From assembly GCF_020911725.1 (NCBI RefSeq), contig NZ_CP076620.1, positions 12,501-76,500 of the forward strand: a stretch of 64,000 nt of DNA. Reading direction: 5' to 3'. Below the pieces are notes generated by a model. It saw only the letters and a program-made list of their open reading frames with translations. It was not told the DNA's origin and did not search any database. The translations under genes and the position numbers were made by a program. Positions 22,501 through 31,542 of this stretch are shown here, in pieces (position 1 is the stretch's first letter; the number at the start of each line of letters is the position of its first letter). This DNA comes from Clostridium cadaveris (lineage in GTDB: Bacteria > Bacillota > Clostridia > Clostridiales > Clostridiaceae).

Positions 22501-23300
22501 TAGAATCCGATGAAGATACTGAAGAAGATATGAATATATTCGAAGAAATAGGTACAAATGATTATTATAAGAATGAAGTTGAGAAAAGACTTAACTGGGA
22601 ATATAAATTTAAAAGAGCTGGATCAATTCCAACAAATATGTCAGTATCAGAACTTAAAAAATCTGCTTTATTAGAAGAAGAGCAGAGTGATGCAAATAAT
22701 TTAATTAAGGAGTCGCCTTTAAGAAAGCCAAAGTTCCTTCAGGAAATAAAGGGGTTATCTCCTGCGGAGAGAGGAACTGCACTTCATAGTGCTATGCAGC
22801 ACTTATCTCTTGATAATGTTAGTACATTAAATGAAATAAAGTCGCAGATAGCGTATTTTGTGGCAAAAGAGATTTTGACTGATGAGGAAGCAGAGGCAGT
22901 AAATCCGTATAAAATTTTAAAGTTCTTTAGAAATCCTTTAGGTGAAAGAATTCTTAGCTGCTATAAGGAGTCGGGAAATAAAGTTCATAGGGAAAAACCT
23001 TTTTATATAGAAGTACCAAGCACCTCTATAATTGATGAGTTACCTGTAGAAATTTATGAAAATGAATTGATAAGAATACAAGGTGTAATAGATTGTTTTT
23101 TAGATGAAGATGATGGAATAATCCTTATAGACTACAAGACTGATTATGTAGATAGAGAGAATAGAGAAAAAGTGATAAATAGATATGCGACTCAGATTTA
23201 CTACTATACCATGGCTCTTGAAAAGATTACAGGAAAGAAAGTAAAAGAAAAATATCTATATTTATTTTATATAGATGAAGCTATAAAAATTAATAATTAA
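19500..23300 (+). CDS. addA: AddA subunit of the AddAB helicase-nuclease
   Basis: 1266 aa, the normal size. Superfamily 1A motifs are in order: WTNEQQRAI (Q motif), VAAAAGSGKTAVLVERI (Walker A), VDEYQDSN (motif II), VGDVKQSIYRFRQA (motif III), IMSIHKSKGLEFPVVIL (motif V) and LYVALTRAKEKL (motif VI). The C-terminal nuclease carries GVIDCFLDEDDGIILIDYKTD with the catalytic Asp/Lys residues. It supplies the 3'-5' helicase and one nuclease. GGGGAGGAGG precedes the ATG; a second ATG follows directly. Translationally coupled to addB. Confidence 0.97.
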   Translation: MMSNKESGTKWTNEQQRAIDTHDKNLLVAAAAGSGKTAVLVERIIKMIVRDENPVDIDKLLVVTFTNAAASEMRERIGNAITDKLDKNPNNKRLQKQLTLLNKANITTMHSFCLDVIRNNFHHIDLDPNFRIGDQTEIILLKQDIVGELFEDKYEGMTLTDGFYKLVETFGGNKDDSKLQDMIEGLYNFSMSGPYPKIWLNKKAEEFNLSSEEELYKSKWMEIIMDGVEEELESMINSLHGLIDILKEEDAAPKIIDNLSETISSIYIAIDGYKAGYDEFQRSLQSITFGTLRMGKDLDDSIKNEVKNVRDSVKYKVKEMQKTFSFSLRDSYEAIKDMYPIMEALTDLVIEFMERYRNKKIEKGILDFNDLEHYCLKILNETYDKGIITPSSVAMEFKDKFYEVLVDEYQDSNSVQETIIDLVSRKNSDNPNVFMVGDVKQSIYRFRQAKPELFLEKYNTYEEISDDHSNNSGKILLYKNFRSRKEVLRGVNYIFKKIMSASVGEMEYTDKERLNPGAVFDPVDETNFFVGGDIDVNIIDLAGKSEEEETEVAINDEILDEEELDKIQVEARLVAKKIKDLFKVQDGKHFVVYDKEVKEYRQVKYKDIVILLRATAGWADVFSEELAKEEIPAYADSSSGYFQTIEIRTMMSLLQIIDNPLQDIPMVAVLRSPIFAFTPEDLIDLRVINKNKYFYDALKDIAYGEFNEDVLPKEYVLEDSLIKKAKYVMESLDKWREKSIHMPIDEFIWYLYMSTSYYGYVRAMPNGVQRQANLRILFQRAKQYESTSFKGLFNFINFINKLRSSSGDMGSAKTLGENEDVVRIMSIHKSKGLEFPVVILSACGKQFNQRDIYETILFHEDLGFGPDFIDYEKRYKYPTLAKDAIKKKLRLENLSEEMRVLYVALTRAKEKLILTGTTSNLEKSIDKWGKAVSVASKTVPSNEVFKGKSYLDWISMALMLHNDGSPLVDCFNGYIDRPFDDEESSWKINIYSKSDIIGDNIESDEDTEEDMNIFEEIGTNDYYKNEVEKRLNWEYKFKRAGSIPTNMSVSELKKSALLEEEQSDANNLIKESPLRKPKFLQEIKGLSPAERGTALHSAMQHLSLDNVSTLNEIKSQIAYFVAKEILTDEEAEAVNPYKILKFFRNPLGERILSCYKESGNKVHREKPFYIEVPSTSIIDELPVEIYENELIRIQGVIDCFLDEDDGIILIDYKTDYVDRENREKVINRYATQIYYYTMALEKITGKKVKEKYLYLFYIDEAIKINN

Positions 23301-23311
23301 ACTTAAATAAA

Positions 23312-23352
23312 CCTCCAGTATTTAATGATTAGGATACTGGAGATTTATTTAT
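23312..23352. terminator. Convergent terminator addA / cca
   Basis: 8-bp arms CTCCAGTA / TACTGGAG with T-rich flank on the + side and A-rich flank on the other. The cca stop codon (minus strand) lies in the loop. Confidence 0.7.
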
Positions 23353-24567
23353 ATATTGATTAGAAAGCTTTAAAAGATGATTTTTGGTATTGATTTCTGG
23401 ATTTCTAAGTACATTTTCTAAAAGAAAATTTAATATACTACCTATAATTCTTCCATCTTTAATACCTAATTCTTTTAGATCATTTCCATTTATCTTTAAA
23501 TCCTTTATTGAAAGTGGTTCTTTATTTGAAATTATATCTTCGACTTGAAGCTGAGCATTTTCTATTAATTTTATATGGTCAAAATCATTTATATAAATTA
23601 TTTTTAGTAAAGATAGAAAGTCAAATATGTTGTTTTTTGAAATATTATATATTAAATTTTTTATGCTAACCCTGTCTTGCAAATTAAAATTTTTGAAAAT
23701 AGCATCGTAAAATTTCATAGTTAAATTTATAGTATTATTATCAAATCTTAAATGTTTAAGTAGTCCTTTACAAAGTTTAAAATTTTCAAGAGGTATCATA
23801 AGATAACAAAGCCTTATATAAAGCTTATTGGGAAGCAAATCTATATTATTTAAGCTTTTATTAGTTAACAATATTTCATATAGTTCTGGAAGTATGACTT
23901 TTAAAGTTTTAGTGTTAATCATATGATTTATTGCAATAAATGCTTTATCACTTAAAAGCATTTTGATAAGTTCATCTCTAATTCTTTCAGCACTTATATT
24001 TTTTAATAAATCTTTGTTTTCAGAGATTGCACTTAAAGTGTTATTATCTATTTGAAAATCGAGTTGAGAACTGAAACGTATTGCTCGAAGCATTCTCAAA
24101 GCATCTTCTTTGAAGCGAAGAGAGCTATCCCCTACACACCTTATAATTTTAAGGTTTAAGTCTTTAACGCCATTAAAAGGGTCAACTAATCCATATTTAG
24201 TATTGTAAGCCATAGAATTGATAGTAAAATCACGTCTCGATAAGTCTTCTTTAACATCTTTAACAAAGAAAACTTTTGAGGGATGTCTATTGTCTAGATA
24301 ATCACTTTCAGTCCTAAATGTAGTTACTTCGAAAGGTTCTTTATCTATTAAAACTGTAACTGTACCATGGGAAATTCCAGTAGGAATTATTTTATCAAAT
24401 AATCTCATAATATCATCTGGAAAAGCATTTGTAGTTACATCATAATCATTGGGAATCTTATTTAGTATGCTGTCACGGACGCAACCACCAACTATATATG
24501 CATCAAACCCATTTGATATAAGGGTATCTAATATAAATTTAACCTTTTGTGGAATAAAAATATTCAT
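23329..24567 (-). CDS. cca: CCA tRNA nucleotidyltransferase
   Basis: 412 aa. The N-terminal nucleotidyltransferase domain has VGGCVRDSILNKIPNDYDVTT with the metal-binding DYD, HGTVTVLIDKEPFEVTTFR, and the flexible-loop RRDFTINSMAYN. RFKEDALRMLRAIRFSSQL is the nucleotide-discrimination motif. This is a class II CCA-adding or poly(A)-polymerase-like enzyme. Since all tRNAs in the window encode CCA, it would serve repair. The start is supported by a weak AAGGCGTG site. Confidence 0.92.
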   Translation of the reverse strand: MNIFIPQKVKFILDTLISNGFDAYIVGGCVRDSILNKIPNDYDVTTNAFPDDIMRLFDKIIPTGISHGTVTVLIDKEPFEVTTFRTESDYLDNRHPSKVFFVKDVKEDLSRRDFTINSMAYNTKYGLVDPFNGVKDLNLKIIRCVGDSSLRFKEDALRMLRAIRFSSQLDFQIDNNTLSAISENKDLLKNISAERIRDELIKMLLSDKAFIAINHMINTKTLKVILPELYEILLTNKSLNNIDLLPNKLYIRLCYLMIPLENFKLCKGLLKHLRFDNNTINLTMKFYDAIFKNFNLQDRVSIKNLIYNISKNNIFDFLSLLKIIYINDFDHIKLIENAQLQVEDIISNKEPLSIKDLKINGNDLKELGIKDGRIIGSILNFLLENVLRNPEINTKNHLLKLSNQYINKSPVS

Positions 24568-24763
24568 ATAATCACGCCTTTAAATAATACTTAATTATAT
24601 TCTATCCAAAAATATAATATTTTTAAATACATTGTTATATATATGAAATTGATAAAAATTTAATCAAAAATAAGATAAATTTTATGATATAATTAATTGA
24701 TAATTATAAATTTTCAATCAATGATAAATTTACATGAGAATTCTTTATGGGGGTGGGAATCAA

Positions 24764-26116
24764 GTGTTAAGTAAATATATTGAAAATGCTATCAGTCTAC
24801 ATGAAAAAGCAGATGCAATAGTTATTAGTGACAAAAATGGATATGTAGAATATTCTAAATGGCATGGAAACACATATTTTGAATGCAAAGAAGTAGTTGG
24901 TAAGCATATTTTAGAAATTTATCCTGAGCTTACTCCAGATACAAGTACTATATTGAGAGTTTTAAAAACTGGAAAGCCTCGTATTGATGATGAGCAGAAT
25001 ATAGTAAATTTTAAAGGAGAAAGGATACATATAATAAGTACAACTTTGCCAATAAAAGTGAATGAAGAAATTATAGGTACTATATGTGCCTCAGTGTTTT
25101 GTGGGAGTGATAGAGAGATACGCAGAGAAAAAATAAGCAATCAAAATAAACTATATAAATTAGATGATATTATCACACAGAACCCTGAAATGAAGGAAAT
25201 AAAAAAAAGGATATTAAAAGTGGCTAATAATAGTTCAACAGTCTTAATATATGGAGAAACTGGAACAGGAAAAGAACTTGTGGCTGAGTCTATTCACACG
25301 AGTAGCAAAAGAAAAGATAATGTTTTTATTTCTCAAAATTGTGCTGCTATACCTAACAGCCTTTTAGAAAGCATATTTTTCGGAACTGAGAAGGGAACTT
25401 ATACTGGAGCGGAAAACAAAAAAGGTTTATTTGAATTGGCTGATAAAGGAACATTGTTTTTGGATGAAATAAATTCTATGGATCTTATAATGCAAGCAAA
25501 ATTATTGAAAGTTCTAGAGGAAAAGAAAGTTCGTAGACTTGGTGGAACAAGAGATATATATGTAGATGTAAAAATAATATGCGCAATGAATGAGGAACCA
25601 TTAAAAGTTTTAAGAAATGGAAAAATTAGAGAAGATTTGTTTTATCGTATAAGTGTAGTAAAATTTATGATACCTCCTTTAAGAGAACGGCGAGAAGATA
25701 TAATGCTTTTAACAAATTATTTTATAGAACACTACAATAAGGAAATGCAAATGGATATAAGGGGAGTAAGTCAACTCACACAAAATATATTTGAAACAAA
25801 TAATTGGTATGGTAATATAAGAGAATTAAAAAATACTATAGAAAATGCTTTTAATACTGTTGACTCTGATGTTATAACTATAAAACATGTTTCAGAGTTC
25901 TTAAATTACTATAAAAAAAATAATGATGTTGAGGATTGTAATATAGAATGGGATAATACTTCTTCTTTAAGCAACTTAGTATCTGATTATGAGAAAAAGA
26001 TAATAACTTTAGTTCTAAATGATTCTAAAAATATGGCTGATGCAGCCAAAAAGCTTAAAGTATCAAGACAAAACTTAAGATATAAGATTGACAAATATAA
26101 TATAAATTATAAATAA
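24764..26116 (+). CDS. Sigma-54-dependent transcriptional activator with PAS domain
   Basis: 450 aa. A PAS-like sensor spans about 10-110 (ADAIVISDKNGYVEYSKWHG), followed by an AAA+ domain with Walker A GETGTGKE, the sigma-54 contact loop as GTYTGA rather than the usual GAFTGA, Walker B GTLFLDEI, and arginine-finger region REDLFYRISV. It ends in a Fis-type HTH (MADAAKKLKVSRQNLRYKI). The GTG at 24764 is preferred over an ATG 30 bases upstream because the sequence between encodes the GGGGGTGGG ribosome site. The next operon has a -24/-12 promoter, its likely target. Confidence 0.88.
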   Translation: MLSKYIENAISLHEKADAIVISDKNGYVEYSKWHGNTYFECKEVVGKHILEIYPELTPDTSTILRVLKTGKPRIDDEQNIVNFKGERIHIISTTLPIKVNEEIIGTICASVFCGSDREIRREKISNQNKLYKLDDIITQNPEMKEIKKRILKVANNSSTVLIYGETGTGKELVAESIHTSSKRKDNVFISQNCAAIPNSLLESIFFGTEKGTYTGAENKKGLFELADKGTLFLDEINSMDLIMQAKLLKVLEEKKVRRLGGTRDIYVDVKIICAMNEEPLKVLRNGKIREDLFYRISVVKFMIPPLRERREDIMLLTNYFIEHYNKEMQMDIRGVSQLTQNIFETNNWYGNIRELKNTIENAFNTVDSDVITIKHVSEFLNYYKKNNDVEDCNIEWDNTSSLSNLVSDYEKKIITLVLNDSKNMADAAKKLKVSRQNLRYKIDKYNINYK

Positions 26117-26130
26117 AAAATTTTATTGAT

Positions 26131-26183
26131 AAAAAGGAAAAAAATTATTACAAAGTAAAATAATTTTGCCTTTTTATTTTTTT
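26131..26183 (+). terminator. Terminator of the sigma-54 activator gene
   Basis: Imperfect stem AAAAAGG...AAAATTATT / AATAATTTTGCCTTTTT followed by ATTTTTTTT, just after the stop codon. It separates the regulator from the operon it probably controls. Confidence 0.75.
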
Positions 26184-26220
26184 TATAAAATATAAATTTT
26201 AAAATTGTTACAAAATCCTT

Positions 26221-26242
26221 GGGAATTATTTTATCAATAATC
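26221..26242 (+). promoter_or_regulatory. Candidate upstream activator site
   Basis: Imperfect dyad GGAATTATT-TTATC-AATAATCC lies about 60-80 bases upstream of the -24 element. The position fits an enhancer for a sigma-54 activator, though it is closer than many. This is inference from symmetry and position. Confidence 0.35.
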
Positions 26243-26298
26243 CAGATACAACAGGAGATTTCTTGATTAATTTTAATATTCGAATAAATCTGTCTATT

Positions 26299-26315
26299 TT
26301 GGAACTAAGCTTGCT
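26299..26315 (+). promoter_or_regulatory. Sigma-54 (-24/-12) promoter
   Basis: TTGGAAC (GG at 26301-26302) is followed by TTGCT (GC at 26313-26314), with exactly 10 bases between GG and GC, matching the sigma-54 consensus. It is 39 bases upstream of the amidohydrolase start and next to a sigma-54 activator gene. Confidence 0.85.
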
Positions 26316-26353
26316 TGTATAAATTAAAAACATTTTATGTTAGGAGGAAATAA

Positions 26354-27982
26354 ATGGTGGCTAATTTAGTTCTAAAGAACGGAAAGATTTACACTATGGA
26401 TGGTAATGTGAATGAGGCTGTTTCAATTAAGGATGACACAATTATAAAAGTTGGAACTAACAAAGAAGTAGAGAAATTTATTACTGATGAAACAGAAGTA
26501 ATAGATTTGATGGGTAAAGCAGTAATTCCAGGATTTATAGATACTCATACTCATCTTGTGGGATATGGATGTTCCATAAATGCAGTTAACCTTGAAAATA
26601 CTACGTCAAAAGAAGAAGTAGTAGAAAGGTGCAGAGATTTTATAAATAAAAATGATATACCAGAAGGTAAATGGGTATATGGAAGGGGATGGAATCAAAA
26701 TCTATTTACGGACGAAAATACATTTCCAACAAAATATGATTTAGATAAAGTATCAATTAAGCATCCTATATTAATAATAAGAACTTGTGGTCATATAGGA
26801 ATTGCAAATACTATTGCACTAGAAAAAGTTGGTATATCAAAAAATACATTTATAGAAGGGGGACAGTTTGATAAGGGAGATGATGGCGAGCCTAATGGAG
26901 TAATAAGGGAAGCTTCTCTAGAATGGTTTAAAAAGAATAAAGGTTCTAAGCAAAGCAACAATGAAATAAAAAAAGCCATAATAGATGGTGGAAATGAGCT
27001 TATTAAATACGGAATAACATCTGTTCATACTGAGGATTCTTATGATTTAGGATATGGTGGGGATTTTGAAGATATATATAACTCATATCAAGAGCTTATA
27101 TCAGAAAAAAGACTTCCTGTAAGAATATATCAAAAGATATCGCTTCCTAAATCAATGGAAATTGATGAATTTTTAAAAGGAAATTTTAGAACAGGTATGG
27201 GAAATGAATTTTATAGAATAGGACCAATGAAACAATGGACAGATGGAACTATAGGAGCAAGAACAGCAGGAATGCTAAATGACTATAGTGATGATATTGG
27301 AAATAAGGGATTATATTATTATACTCCTGAAGAGCTTTATGAAAATATAAAAAATGCACATAATAATGGAATGCAAGTATGTTTACATGCAATTGGTGAT
27401 GGAGCATTAGAAATGGTTTTAAATGCGTATGAAAAAGTACTTAAAGAATTTCCAAAGAAAGATCATAGACATAGAATCGTGCATTGTTTTGTGGGAAGTA
27501 ATGAGCAATATAAGAGAATTGCTGATCTAAATTTAATAATAAATACACAGCCGATTTCTACTTCAACGGATATTCCTATGATGCGAAGTAGAGTAGGTGA
27601 AGAAAGGGAGAAAACCTGTCATGCATGGAATACACTAACTAAGATGGGGGTATGTATAACAGGAAGCTCTGATATTCCAGTAGAAACACCAAATATATTT
27701 AAGGGCATATATGCTGTTGTTACAAGAAAAAATGTAGATGGAAATCCAAAAGAACCATGGTTGGAAAATGAAAGGGTTTCGGTTGAAGATGCAATTAAAA
27801 TGTTTACTATAAATGCGGCTTACTCAGCATTTGAAGATAATATAAAGGGATCTTTAAAGGAAGGTAAATTAGCAGATATGATAGTTCTTGATAGAGATCC
27901 ATTTGAAATAGACATAGAAGAATTAAAAGATATTGTTGTTGAAAAAACTATATTAGGGGGAGAAATTAAGTATAGTTTATAA
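26354..27982 (+). CDS. Amidohydrolase family protein (YtcJ/NfdA-like)
   Basis: 542 aa. It has the amidohydrolase layout: N-terminal beta segment, GFIDTHTHLVG with the HxH metal motif (about residues 60-67), a central conserved QWTDGTIGARTAG, HAIGDGALEMVL, and a late GSSDIPVE Asp. Closest type is the YtcJ/N-substituted formamide deformylase/AepA group, which hydrolyses amide bonds of varied substrates. TAGGAGG precedes the ATG. The gene lies behind a sigma-54 promoter and is followed after 47 bases by an AGCS amino-acid symporter, suggesting uptake and hydrolysis of an amino-acid-derived amide. The substrate is unknown. Confidence 0.83.
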   Translation: MVANLVLKNGKIYTMDGNVNEAVSIKDDTIIKVGTNKEVEKFITDETEVIDLMGKAVIPGFIDTHTHLVGYGCSINAVNLENTTSKEEVVERCRDFINKNDIPEGKWVYGRGWNQNLFTDENTFPTKYDLDKVSIKHPILIIRTCGHIGIANTIALEKVGISKNTFIEGGQFDKGDDGEPNGVIREASLEWFKKNKGSKQSNNEIKKAIIDGGNELIKYGITSVHTEDSYDLGYGGDFEDIYNSYQELISEKRLPVRIYQKISLPKSMEIDEFLKGNFRTGMGNEFYRIGPMKQWTDGTIGARTAGMLNDYSDDIGNKGLYYYTPEELYENIKNAHNNGMQVCLHAIGDGALEMVLNAYEKVLKEFPKKDHRHRIVHCFVGSNEQYKRIADLNLIINTQPISTSTDIPMMRSRVGEEREKTCHAWNTLTKMGVCITGSSDIPVETPNIFKGIYAVVTRKNVDGNPKEPWLENERVSVEDAIKMFTINAAYSAFEDNIKGSLKEGKLADMIVLDRDPFEIDIEELKDIVVEKTILGGEIKYSL

Positions 27983-28029
27983 AAGTATTATTAATAAATA
28001 GGGGATATAAGTTAAGGGGGATTTATTAT

Positions 28030-29481
28030 ATGTATGAAGCTTTTGCCAAATTAACATCATTTTTGTGGGGGGTACCACTGTTATCTATTATTCTTATTAC
28101 AGGTTTATATATAACAATAAAAACAAGAGGTTTTCAATTTAGATATTTAGGACACATAATGAAAAGGGTATTCAAGAAAGAAAAGGATTCAGAAAGTAAT
28201 TTAACGCCATTTCAGGCAGTTACAGTAGCAATAGGGGGAACTGTAGGAGTATCTAATATGAGTGGTGTAGCTACAGCAATAGTTACAGGAGGGCCAGGCG
28301 CATTGTTCTGGCTTTGGATTGCTGCATTTTTAGGTATGATGATAAAGATGGCAGAGGTAACTTTAGCTGTATATTATAGGGAAACAAAAACTGATGGTAC
28401 TTTTAAAGGCGGACCTACTTACTATATACAGAAAGCATTAGGTGAAGAAAAAGGAATGAAATCATGGAAACCTCTAGCCATAATGTTTGGATTTGGGATA
28501 ATGATGATTTACTTTATAACAATACAAAATTTTACTATATCAGAAGCCATAGGTTCTACATTTAATTTAAATTATATGATTCCATCTGCAGTTATTATGA
28601 TTTGTGCTTATGCAGTAATAATGGGAGGGCTTAAGAAAATAGGAAAAATAGCATCTTATATAGTACCTGTTATGTGCGTTTTTTATGTAGGATGTGTTCT
28701 TTATATATTAGGTTCTAATATTTCAGAAATACCACACGTCTTAGGGTTAGTATTTAAAGGAGCGTTTACGACTCAAGCAGCTGCAGGAGGATTTTTAGGG
28801 GCAACTGTAGCACAAGCAATGAGATATGGATTTTCTAGGTCTGTATTCAGTAATGAAGCTGGATGGGGAACATCACCAATGATTCATGCTACTGCAGAAA
28901 CTGACCATCCAATTAAACAGGGGATTCTTGGTGCATTTGAAGTTTTCATGGATACAATCGTTATATGTTCTATGACTGCTTTTGTAATAATAATTACAGG
29001 CTATTACACATCTGGACTTACAGGAGCAACACTTACACTTTCTGCATTCGAATCAGTAATGGGACGAAATGCAAGAGTATTATTAGCTCTATCTATATTC
29101 TTATTTGGACTTACAACTATAACAGGATGGTATACCTATTTTGAAGTGATTATTGATCATGCTATTTCTGACAGTAATAAATTTAAATCTATAATTATGA
29201 AGCTTTTAAAATTATTATATCCAATTCCAGGATTTCTAGTTGTTGTTGTAACTGTAATTTATGGAGGTACTCCAGCTGAAATATGGACATTTGGAGATTT
29301 TACCTCAGTAATTCCTACATTTATAAATGTTTTTGCACTTCTATTAATGAGTAAGAAGTTCTTTGAATTACTAAAGGATTATAAGGCTAGGTATTTAGGT
29401 ATTGGAAAAGTAGATGCTAATTTTAAGTTGTTTTATGAGGATGTAGTAAAGGAAAATGGGGAAAAAGTAGCATCAGAATAA
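28030..29481 (+). CDS. AGCS family sodium/alanine (amino acid) symporter
   Basis: 483 aa with about 11 transmembrane segments. Family motifs include GGTVGVSNMSGVATAIVTGGPGALFWLWI, FSRSVFSNEAGWGTSPMIHATAETDHP and GFLGATVAQAMRYG. It should cotransport an amino acid (alanine, glycine or a relative) with Na+. TTAAGGGGG is upstream. It is the second gene of the sigma-54-driven operon. It is clearly diverged from the other AGCS protein of the window at 36145, especially in the first motif (SNMSG versus GNVVG), so substrates may differ. Confidence 0.88.
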   Translation: MYEAFAKLTSFLWGVPLLSIILITGLYITIKTRGFQFRYLGHIMKRVFKKEKDSESNLTPFQAVTVAIGGTVGVSNMSGVATAIVTGGPGALFWLWIAAFLGMMIKMAEVTLAVYYRETKTDGTFKGGPTYYIQKALGEEKGMKSWKPLAIMFGFGIMMIYFITIQNFTISEAIGSTFNLNYMIPSAVIMICAYAVIMGGLKKIGKIASYIVPVMCVFYVGCVLYILGSNISEIPHVLGLVFKGAFTTQAAAGGFLGATVAQAMRYGFSRSVFSNEAGWGTSPMIHATAETDHPIKQGILGAFEVFMDTIVICSMTAFVIIITGYYTSGLTGATLTLSAFESVMGRNARVLLALSIFLFGLTTITGWYTYFEVIIDHAISDSNKFKSIIMKLLKLLYPIPGFLVVVVTVIYGGTPAEIWTFGDFTSVIPTFINVFALLLMSKKFFELLKDYKARYLGIGKVDANFKLFYEDVVKENGEKVASE

Positions 29482-29483
29482 TT

Positions 29484-29537
29484 TATAGATATAAAGGGGT
29501 GGCTTTTAAAAGTCAGCCCTTTATCTATAATATTTTG
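29484..29537 (+). terminator. Terminator of the amidohydrolase/symporter operon
   Basis: Long stem TATAGATATAAAGGGGTGGCTTTT / AAAAGTCAGCCCTTTATCTATA (about 20 pairs, small mismatches) followed by a T-rich tail, directly after the symporter stop. Confidence 0.88.
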
Positions 29538-29635
29538 ATATATTGTTTTAAATAACTGATAGCTTTTTTTATAAATGAAGAGATTATGGTGTATAATATA
29601 AGTTGTAAATGAATTTGAAAGGTGATTTGTACACT

Positions 29636-30592
29636 ATGGATTGTTTGAGAATAAAAGATTTTAATCAAGGAATGAGAATTGATGGAATATATCTTATAAA
29701 ATCGTTAGATTTTAAAACCACCAATTCGAATAATAAAAAATATATAGATTTATATTTGTGCGATAAGACTGGGGAAATAAATGCGAAATTTTGGGATGCA
29801 AAAGATGAAGATAAAGATAGATTAAAAGAAAGTTTTTTAGCGAAGGTTTCTGGAGTTGTTCTTGCATGGCAGGGTTCTCTCCAGTTGAAAATAGATTCAA
29901 TAAGTAATTTAGAGGATATGGAAGGTATAGACTTAGAAGAATATGTTCAGTGCGCACCTTATAGAAGTGAGGATATGGTCGATGCTATATATGAATATAT
30001 AAATTCCATGAAAAATAAAGAGCTTAAGGATATAACGAGTTATTTTATAGAAGAAAATAAAGAGAAACTTATGTATTATCCAGCAGCAAAAAAGAATCAT
30101 CATGCGTTAAGAGGAGGACTTCTATATCATACACTTACAATGCTTAAAAGCGGAGAAGCATTGAGCAGTATATATACTTTTTTAAATAAAGAGCTGCTAT
30201 ACGCAGGGATTATACTACACGATATGTGTAAGATGGATGAAATGGATAGTAATACTTTAGGATTTGTAAAAGAATATTCAGTTCAAGGTCAATTGCTTGG
30301 GCATATATCTTTAGGAGTTGGGAAGATAGAATATGTTGGAGAAAGTTTGGGGATATCTAAAGAAATAACAATGCTTTTAAAGCATATGGTGTTGTCCCAT
30401 CATTATGAACCAGAGTATGGAAGTCCAATAAAACCTATGATACCAGAAGCGGAAATGCTTCATTATTTAGATATAATGGATGCAAGAATGTATGACATGG
30501 AAAAGGCACTTAAATCAACTTCAGTTGGAGATTTTTCAGAGAGAATTTGGTCCTTAGAAAACAGAAAAGTATACAAACCAAATCTAGAATAA
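29636..30592 (+). CDS. yhaM: YhaM-type 3'-5' exoribonuclease (OB-fold plus HD)
   Basis: 318 aa. The N-terminal OB-fold (about 1-95) has YIDLYLCDKTGEINAKFWDAKDED. The HD nuclease follows, with AAKKNHHALRGGLLYHTLTML, ILHDMCKMDEM and MVLSHHYEPEYGSP. This is the YhaM/CBF1 layout, a Mn-dependent 3'-5' exoribonuclease that trims RNA and DNA ends. The ATG at 29636 is preferred: AAAGGTGA is nine bases upstream, whereas the ATG at 29609 has no site and lies near the expected transcript start after the TATAAT at 29592. Confidence 0.88.
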   Translation: MDCLRIKDFNQGMRIDGIYLIKSLDFKTTNSNNKKYIDLYLCDKTGEINAKFWDAKDEDKDRLKESFLAKVSGVVLAWQGSLQLKIDSISNLEDMEGIDLEEYVQCAPYRSEDMVDAIYEYINSMKNKELKDITSYFIEENKEKLMYYPAAKKNHHALRGGLLYHTLTMLKSGEALSSIYTFLNKELLYAGIILHDMCKMDEMDSNTLGFVKEYSVQGQLLGHISLGVGKIEYVGESLGISKEITMLLKHMVLSHHYEPEYGSPIKPMIPEAEMLHYLDIMDARMYDMEKALKSTSVGDFSERIWSLENRKVYKPNLE

Positions 30593-30692
30593 GAAAATTT
30601 TATAAACAAATAGATAGCTTGCTTTACAATGTTTCTATATACTATATAATTTTAATTATGATGTAAAAATATAAAAGCAGAGGAGAAAACAT

Positions 30693-31472
30693 ATGAAAAA
30701 AAATATAAATCAGAATATGAATATATTTCAGAAAATATATAAGAGTGTTTATGACTTTAAGAGCTATGTAAAATTTTCGAAACTTTCTATAGGAAAGGGA
30801 ATGATATATTTATTAGTTTTATCTATAATATTAGGAGTTGTAATGGCTGGGAAACAGGCTATAGCAACTAGCGGTTTTACTAAAGAATTCAAATCTACTT
30901 TTAATGAAAATATAAAAGAAATGAATCTTGCAGACAATAAACTGACAGTAAATAATGATAATTATGAAGAGATAAAGACTGAAAAGTTCATATTAATGTT
31001 AGACACTGGAAATGAAAAGACAGTTGAAGATATTAAGCAATATCAAACAGGTTTACTATTACAAAAAGACAGTTTCTATGTAAAGCCTTATGGTAAAGAT
31101 GCTCAACATGTCAAGTATGAGACATTGCCTATAAAGGAAATGAATAAACAAAGTGTATTGGAGATGTCAGATCAGTATGGAGCAGTTCTTCTATACGGAC
31201 CATTCATATCATATCCAATAACATTATTTTTTAGAGCAGTTTTCTATTCATTAATAATAGGTGGATTAGGAGTAATTATAGCAAAAACTTTTGTTAAGGT
31301 AGATACTAAGTTTGCACAAAGCTATAATCTAGCTATGTATACTATAACTCCTATTTATTTATTAACATTAATACTATTTATATTTGGATGGTTCAGCGGT
31401 ATAATAATAGATGTAGCTATAGGATGTGTTTATATGTATAATGCATATAAACAAATATCAATTACAAAATAA
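30693..31472 (+). CDS. DUF1189 family membrane protein
   Basis: 259 aa. One transmembrane segment near 37-58 (GMIYLLVLSIILGVVMAG), an extracytoplasmic domain of about 110 residues, then three segments from about 170 onward. The opening KIYKSVYDFKSYVKFSKLSIGKGM and the closing IDVAIGCVYMYNAYKQI match DUF1189 proteins, of unknown function. AGAGGAG is upstream. It lies alone between yhaM and pepT and has its own terminator. Confidence 0.8.
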   Translation: MKKNINQNMNIFQKIYKSVYDFKSYVKFSKLSIGKGMIYLLVLSIILGVVMAGKQAIATSGFTKEFKSTFNENIKEMNLADNKLTVNNDNYEEIKTEKFILMLDTGNEKTVEDIKQYQTGLLLQKDSFYVKPYGKDAQHVKYETLPIKEMNKQSVLEMSDQYGAVLLYGPFISYPITLFFRAVFYSLIIGGLGVIIAKTFVKVDTKFAQSYNLAMYTITPIYLLTLILFIFGWFSGIIIDVAIGCVYMYNAYKQISITK

Positions 31473-31487
31473 TAATTAAAACAACAT

Positions 31488-31525
31488 CGAGGCTTTCCAT
31501 AATTTTTTAGGAAAGCCTTGTTTTA
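31488..31525 (+). terminator. Terminator after the DUF1189 gene
   Basis: 9-bp arms AGGCTTTCC / GGAAAGCCT followed by TGTTTT. It lies just before the pepT ribosome binding site. Confidence 0.75.
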
Positions 31526-31542
31526 AATAAGGAGGATTAAAT

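Noticed and set aside
26791-26979. Minus-strand frame within the amidohydrolase gene
   Set aside because: It is a shadow of a well-supported gene with no independent signals; the same holds for other antisense frames in addA, addB and the PTS genes.
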